Positions 57,641 to 64,000 of a stretch of 64,000 nucleotides of DNA are shown here, in pieces (the first letter of the stretch is position 1; every line of letters starts with the position of its first letter). The notes below the pieces were generated by a model. The model did no database searches, was not told the origin of the DNA, and worked only from the letters and a program-made list of their open reading frames with translations. Made by a program: the position numbers and the translations under genes. The DNA is taken from the NCBI GenBank assembly GCA_944989445.1, contig CALYLW010000284.1:5001-69000 (forward strand). Direction: 5' to 3'. Source of the DNA: Ampullaceana balthica. Lineage: Eukaryota; Mollusca; Gastropoda; Lymnaeidae.

Positions 57641-59239
57641 TGTGATACATTTTTATTATTATGGAAATTAAAATAAATAATAATAAATAAAATAGTATGT
57701 GAATGCATTTTCAACTAATTAAATACCATCTTAGGGGCTATCCTTCATGGATACAATGTTGTTTTACGTAGAAAAAGTAGTAGAAATTCTGTAATTCCCA
57801 CATCTATAACCAATCAAAATACTTGGTTTGTTGAAAGGTCAAGCTTGATGCAGAAGAAATGCCGAATTCCTATAACTAAAAGTAGAAAAATACAATTTTC
57901 TAACTTGAATCTACGAGGGTTGCCAGCCTGTGTATTTTTCGATGTGTCGGGAAGTTATATTTATCTAAACTGTATCCTATCATCAAATATTGTCTTCAAT
58001 AGGGCTTTATTGTAGCATTCCATTGAAAACGTTAATAATTCTTACCAGTGGTTTGTTAGAATTTACAAAAACGTGGTTTTTAAAAATATTTTTACCTCCA
58101 TTTTTTTAAAATACCAAACACCTCATAAAAACACGGTGATGTTGTCACGGAGTGAACTCATGGATGTCAACAAAACCAGACGGTACAGGTGCTTTTATAG
58201 GATAAAGTAAAAAGTTCAATAATTTAATAACGGTACATTCGATCGATCTGGAATTTTGATACAATGCATTGTCATCCAAGATCTACATGTGGTAAAATTT
58301 TGAGATAGCTAGAACCATCAGAAGTGGTTTAATTTCACGTTACAAGATTTGACGGAAGGATGGATGGATGGATACAACATACAAACAGAGTGACTTAAAT
58401 AAAAGCGTGTAATAATAGTAATAATAATAATAATAAGTTGTTGTATCTATGACCTACAAATTGAAAATGGAACAATTAAAAATGAACTATACATTCTTTA
58501 CTCAATGTATTGAATCACACATGTCTAGATTTACTTCAGGTGGTCCCAGAATTAGTTCCTAATGGCCCCCAACTCTTATAGATAAATAAAAATAAAAAAC
58601 AAAACAAAAAAAGAAACGAAACAAACATATAAAAAAACATTTTAAAAAAACAGCCAATAAACGCTTTATGAGACTGAACAACGGTGGTTGGGACCGGTCC
58701 CCTAAGTCAAGCCGCACCAACAACTGGCAACACAATTGGAAGTCGCGTCTCACAATCTACTTAAAAAGCCCATCTGATATGGGGCGTTTACAGGGTGGCT
58801 TACGCGGTCGTTTGGCCCGATCATCATTACCGCACGCGCGTACCCATCCCTGACGTAGTGGGACCACCAGCGAGAACAATCAGGTTTGCGAGATCTCCAT
58901 CAGCCGACACGGCCACTGACCAACCCGAGATAAGGGAGGCCATCCGGGGATACAAGGGCGGGAGGGGGGGTGGGTGGATAGTGTGTGGGGGGGGGGTCAC
59001 CCCGGGAGATCTTGACGCAACCGGCAGGGTGTCAAATTTTTGGGTATGAAGGAGACCACCCAGGGCGCCGGAATGACGAGGAGGTTATTTGTAACCATTA
59101 CAGTCAGGACACCGCTGAAATTAGAGCACGTTATTTGTGGGTCACTTATTGGATTTGGTTGGGTGGCCCCGGGGTAAATTGACCGGAGAGTTTGTTGTTC
59201 GCGTGAGTACTTAATAATTGATTGGGAATGACAGTCAGA
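57641..59239. other. No gene; diverged family A/B-like segment
   Basis: 58190-58412 has TAATAACGGTACATTCGATC and GATCTGGAATTTTGATACAA like families A and B but different flanks, then a GGATGGATGGATGGATA tract. Frames at 58559-59341 are unrecognised. G-run at 58964-58997. Confidence 0.5.
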
Positions 59240-59515
59240 GAAGTTAATTGAAATGTCAGTGTCATAAATGACAGGGAAGTTAATTGAAATTGCAGGAATG
59301 ACCAGTGAAGTTAATTGAAATGTCAGTAACATAAATGACAAGGAATTTAATTAAAATGACAGGAACAACAGGGAATTTAATTGAAATGTCAGTGACAGAA
59401 ATAACAGTGAAGTTAATTGAAATGTCAGTAACATAAATGACAGGGAAGTTATTTGAAATGTCAGTAACAGAAATGAAAGGGAAGTTAATTGAAATTTCGG
59501 TGACAGAAATGTAGG
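59240..59515. repeat. 36-bp minisatellite, about 8 copies, diverged
   Basis: The unit begins GTTAATTGAAATGTCAGTAA; copies differ at many positions, so this array is older than most here. Confidence 0.92.
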
Positions 59516-59669
59516 TTGTTTTTTTTTGAGAGGGGGGGGGGTGATTTGCCTTTTCTTAAAAGCCTAATGAAGTGGATTTTTTTTTAAAGTTGGTAAAGGT
59601 TGTAAGCAGATTCTGCTGGTTCTAAAGATTTTACTATGACATACACCAAAAATGGAAGAGCATGGTTGG

Positions 59670-60800
59670 AAATGAGGCACACAGCATCATCAGACAGAGA
59701 GACCAAGACAGAAATGAGGCACACAGCATCAGACAGAGAGACCAAGACAGAAATGAGGCACACAGCATCAGACAGAGAGACCAAGACAGAAATGAGGCAT
59801 ACAGCATCATCAGACAGAGAGACCAAGACAGAAATGAGGCACACAGCATCAGACAGAGAGACCAAGACAGAAATGAGGCACACAGCATCATCAGACAGAG
59901 AGACCAAGACAGAAATGAGGCACACAGCATCAGACAGAGAGACCAAGACAGAAATGAGGCACACAGCATCATCAGACAGAGAGACCAAGACAGAAATGAG
60001 GCACACAGCATCAGACAGAGAGACCTAGACAGAAATGAGGCACACAGCATCAGACAGAGAGACCAAGACAGAAATGAGGCACACAGCATCAGACAGAGAG
60101 ACCAAGACAGAAATGAGGCACACAGCATCAGACAGAGAGACCAAGACAGAAATGAGGCATACAGCATCAGACAGAGAGACCTAGACAGAAATGAGGCACA
60201 CAGCATCATCAGACAGAGAGACCAAGACAGAAATGAGGCACACAGCATCAGACAGAGAGACCAAGTCAGAAATGAGGCATACAGCATCAGACAGAGAGAC
60301 CTAGACAGAAATGAGGCACACAGCATCATCAGACAGAAAGACCAAGACAGAAATGAGGCACACAGCATCAGACAGAGAGACCAAGACAGAAATGAGGCAC
60401 ACAGCATCAGACAGAGAGACCAAGACAGAAATGAGGCATACAGCATCATCAGACAGAGAGACCAAGACAGAAATGAGGCATACAGCATCATCAGACAGAG
60501 AGACCAAGACAGAAATGAGGCACACAGCATCATCAGACAGAGAGACCAAGACAGAAATGAGGCATACAGCATCAGACAGAGAGACCAAGACAGAAATGAG
60601 GCACACAGCATCATCAGACAAAGAGACCAAGACAGAAATGAGGCACACAGCATCATCAGACAGAGAGACCAAGACAGAAATGAGTCACACAGCATCAGAC
60701 AGAGAGACCAAGACAGAAATGAGGCATACAGCATCAGACAGAGAGACCTAGACAGAAATGAGGCACACATCATCAGACAGAGAGACCAAGACAGAAATGC
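59670..60800. repeat. 39/42-bp minisatellite, about 28 copies
   Basis: The unit includes AGACAGAGAGACCAAGACAG and AATGAGGCACACAGCATC; a CATCAG/CATCATCAG alternative gives 39- or 42-bp forms. All forms are multiples of three, so frames stay open on both strands (392 aa + and 379 aa -). The block CATAC + CTAGACAG recurs, showing multi-unit duplications. No protein family is recognised. Confidence 0.97.
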
Positions 60801-60807
60801 CGAACGG

Positions 60808-62876
60808 CTAATGAAACAGACAGAAACGATGACCGGCTAATGAAACAGACAGAAACGCTGACCGGCTAATGAAACAGACAGAAATGCTGGCCCGCTAATG
60901 AAACAGACAGAAATGCTGACCGGCTAATGAAACAGATAGAAACGCTGACTGGCTAATGAAAGTGTCAGAAATGCTGACCGGCTAATGACACTGACAGAAA
61001 TGCTGACCGGCTAATGACACTGACAGAAATGCTGACCGGCTAATGACACTGACATAAATGCTGACTGGCTAATGAAACAGTCAGAAATGCTTACTGGCTA
61101 ATGAAACAGGCAGATAAGCTGACCGGCTAATGGAAGTGTCAGAAATGCTGACCGGCTAATGACACTGACAGAAATGCTGTCCCGCTAATTAAACAGACAG
61201 AAACGCTGACCGGCTAATGAAACAGACAGAAACGCTGACCGGCTAATGAAACAGACAGAAATACTGACAGGCTAATTAAACAGACAGACATGCTGACTGG
61301 CTAATAAAACAGGCAGATATGCTGACCGACTAATGAAAGTGTCAGAAATGCTGACCAGCTAATGACACTGACAGAAACGTTGACTGGCTAATGAAACAGA
61401 CAGAAATGCTGGCCGGCTAATGAAACAGACAGAAATGCTGACCGGCTAATGAAACAGACAGAAAGCTTACCGGCTAATGAAACAGACAGAAACACTGTCC
61501 GGCTAATGAAACAGACAGAAATGCTGACCGGCTAATGAAACAAATAGAAATGCTGACCGGGTAATTAAACAGACAGAAATGCTGACCGGCTAATGAAACA
61601 GACAGAAACACTGACCGGCATATGAAACAGACAGAAACACTGACCGGCTAATGAAACAGACAGATACACTGACCGGCTAATGAAACAGACAGAAACGCTG
61701 ACTGGCTAATAAAACAGACAGATATGCTGACTGGCTAATGCAAGTGTCAGAAATGCTGACCGGCTAATGACACTGACAGAAACGCTGACCAGCTAATGAA
61801 ACAGACAGAAATGCTGACCGGCTAATGACACTGACAGAAACGCTGACTGGCTAATGAAACAGACAGAAATGCTGGCCGGCTAATGAAACAGACAGAAATG
61901 CTGACCGGCTAAAGAATACATACATAAATGCTGACAGGCTAATGACACTGACAGAAATGCTGACCCGCTAATTAAACAGACAGAAACGCTGACCGGCTAA
62001 TGAAACAGACAGAAACGCTGACCGGCTAATGAAACAGACAGAAATACTGACAGGCTAATTAAACAGACAGACATGCTGACTGGCTAATAAAACAGGCAGA
62101 TATGCTGACCGACTAATGAAAGTGTCAGAAATGCTGACCAGCTAATGACACTGACAGAAACGTTGACTGGCTAATGAAACAGACAGAAATGCTGGCCGGC
62201 TAATGAAACAGACAGAAATGCTGACCGGCTAATGAAACAGACAGAAAGCTTACCGGCTAATGAAACAGACAGAAACACTGTCTGGCTAATGAAACAGACA
62301 GAAATGCTGACCGGCTAATGAAACAAATAGAAATGCTGACCGGGTAATTAAACAGACAGAAATGCAGACCGGCTAATGAAACAGACAGAAACACTGACCG
62401 GCATATGAAACAGACAGAAACACTGACCGGCTAATGAAACAGACAGATACACTGGACGGCTAATGAAACAGACAGAAACGCTGACTGGCTAATAAAACAG
62501 ACAGATATGCTGACTGGCTAATGAAAGTGTCAGAAATGCTGACCGGCTAATGACACTGACAGAAACGCTGACCGGCTAATGAAACAGACAGAAATGCTGA
62601 CCGGCTAATGACACTGACAGAAACGCTGACTGGCTAATGAAACAGACAGAAATGCTGGCCGGCTAATGAAACAGACAGAAATGCTGACCGGCTAAAGAAT
62701 ACATACATAAATGCTGACAGGCTAATGACACTGACAGAAATGCTGACCGGCTAATGAAACAGACAGAAATTCTGAGCGGCTAATGAAACAGACAGAAATG
62801 CTGACCGGCTGATGACACTGACAGAAATGCTGGCCGGCTAATGAAACAGACAGAAATGCTGACCGGCTAATGAAAC
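60808..62876. repeat. 29-bp minisatellite, about 71 copies, 783-bp higher-order repeat
   Basis: The unit includes CTAATGAAACAGACAGAAAT and GCTGACCGG. Diagnostic variants CCCGCTAATTAAACAG (61181 and 61964) and CCGGCATATGAAACAG (about 61615 and 62398) each recur after 783 bp, exactly 27 units, so about 61150-61935 and 61936-62720 are a tandem duplication with few differences. Confidence 0.96.
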
Positions 62877-63099
62877 TGCCCTAATGTTACCAGGGGCGAG
62901 GTGTTCAGTCTTTGATCATCCACCGACCGCTAATAGCCTCTACGTACTGCCGTGATGGACTTCAGTGGTCAATAGACTTGGGGCGGGGGTGGGATAACGT
63001 GACAACCATTCTCTCGTGACGTCTGTGATTATTTGAGGGAATATCAACCTTTGAGGTGGTCTTAAAGTTAGACTTTGTTTAGTGACAATCTTATTTAAC
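62877..63099. other. No gene seen
   Basis: Unique-looking spacer between two arrays. Confidence 0.6.
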
Positions 63100-63390
63100 A
63101 CTGCTTGCTGTATTCTTGCTGTATTCTTGCTGTATTCTTGCTGTATTCTTGCTGTATTCTTGCTGTATTCTTGCTGTATTCTTGCTGTATTCTTGCTGTA
63201 TTCTTGCTGTATTCTTGCTGTATTCTTGCTGTATTCTTGCTGTATTCTTGCTGTATTCTTGCTGTATTCTTGCTGTATTCTTGTTGTATTCTTGCTGTAT
63301 TCTTGCTGTATTCTTGCTGTATTCTTGATGTATTATTGCAGTATTCTTGCAGTATTCTTGCTGTATTCTTGCTGTATTCTTGCAGTATTT
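63100..63390. repeat. 11-bp minisatellite, about 26 copies
   Basis: The unit is TATTCTTGCTG, uniform to 63320, with TTGATG, TTATTGCAG and TTGCAG variants at the right edge. Every frame is open on both strands, an artefact of 11-bp units without stops. Confidence 0.97.
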
Positions 63391-64000
63391 AATCATTTTG
63401 CGAAATTTCTTTGAGATGAAAGAGGGTTAAAAATAAGCAAATAAATTTATACTGAAACTATTTATAGGTATACAAAAAATAATAACACATGCCACACACT
63501 TTAGAAAAAAATTGGTAGCTCTTACAAATTAAACTACAAAGATGCACTAACTGTTATTTGGTTTATTGACGTAAGTTGTGCTTTGTCCGTAACGCTATTA
63601 GATCTATTCCCTTTTCATTCAAAATTTGTTTTCTAGCCCTGTATTTTTTAAAAATTTTGTTTTGTATTATTTCGTTTCTATTTATAGAAAATGTCGTTTA
63701 TTTTATATTTGGATTGTGCGGAGGGGGAGGGGTGGAGAGGGGTGCTTGGATACGTGTGAGGGGGGCGGGGGTACTTTGCATCATTAAAAATGATAAATAA
63801 AAGATATTTGAAATGTCACCTAACGAGAGGATGATGGCAAGGGATACAAAAATCTGTCGGGATCTGTCTCATAAATCCTCAGCCAGGACAGGCAACTCTC
63901 ACAAAGCACTCACGATGAAAGTCGGGTGATCTACCTTGGCTCAGTGAGCCAGCTCCAAGTCCCAGGCCTCTGAATGTAAACAAAACTAATTTAAGACTTG
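63391..64000. other. No gene seen
   Basis: AT-rich then G-rich (63719-63770). The 74-aa frame at 63576-63800 is unrecognised. Confidence 0.55.

Noticed and set aside
57720..58020. Possible hAT transposase next to the CAGTGGTTC terminus
   Set aside because: Reading the frames gives no hAT block such as the WLSRG or FGSTYLCEQTFS motifs seen in the other element.
59634..60840. Frames of 392 aa (+) and 379 aa (-)
   Set aside because: The 39/42-bp units are multiples of three and lack stops, so both strands stay open; no family resemblance.

Overview
This 64 kb window is animal nuclear DNA, most likely from a lophotrochozoan and perhaps a gastropod mollusc. That assignment is an inference with low to moderate confidence. 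It rests on abundant hAT-type DNA transposons with 8-bp target duplications, Helitron termini, a tRNA-derived SINE, a decayed LINE reverse transcriptase, and no bacterial-style gene organisation. I see no intact host gene, no rRNA and no convincing functional tRNA. The window is intergenic or deep-intronic, repeat-dominated DNA.

The dominant content is tandem repeats. About 35 separate arrays, with unit lengths from 3 to 72 bp (one diverged duplication has a unit near 270 bp), cover roughly 18 kb by my hand count, more than a quarter of the window. The largest are a 25-bp array (3613-5287), a CACACCT-based compound array (25760-27059), a 24-bp array (31293-32556), a 43-bp array (40540-43166), a 39/42-bp array (59670-60800) and a 29-bp array with a 783-bp higher-order repeat (60808-62876). 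Almost every long open frame here is a by-product of these arrays; many are open on both strands or in three frames and match no family I know.

Mobile elements are the second layer. Seven hAT-type elements can be delimited, each by an 8-bp target duplication that is perfect or one base off: 5335-5648, 10725-11856, 20401-20580, 23913-25691, 27248-27587, 44307-44493 and 49245-49408. The 23913-25691 element carries a decayed transposase and sits inside another, older element. Helitron 3' ends (hairpin followed by CTAG) are seen at 16707, 20834 and 38860. The 37406-38860 Helitron lies inside the remains of an older, oppositely oriented one, and related copies elsewhere in the window act as empty sites. 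Two related interspersed families (A and B) occur as head-to-tail pairs. A SINE (35866-36176), a 614-bp foldback element (17998-18611) and a LINE fragment (47195-47372) complete the set.

The only possible trace of a host protein is a short minus-strand segment at 48487-48628 whose cysteine pattern resembles the first cysteine-rich domain of TNF receptors, with two in-frame stops. It is best read as a pseudo-exon candidate. Two arrays (2559-2877 and 47507-47697) lie beside copies of the same 120-bp terminal sequence and are built from motifs of that terminus, which suggests that minisatellites here arise from the ends of mobile elements.
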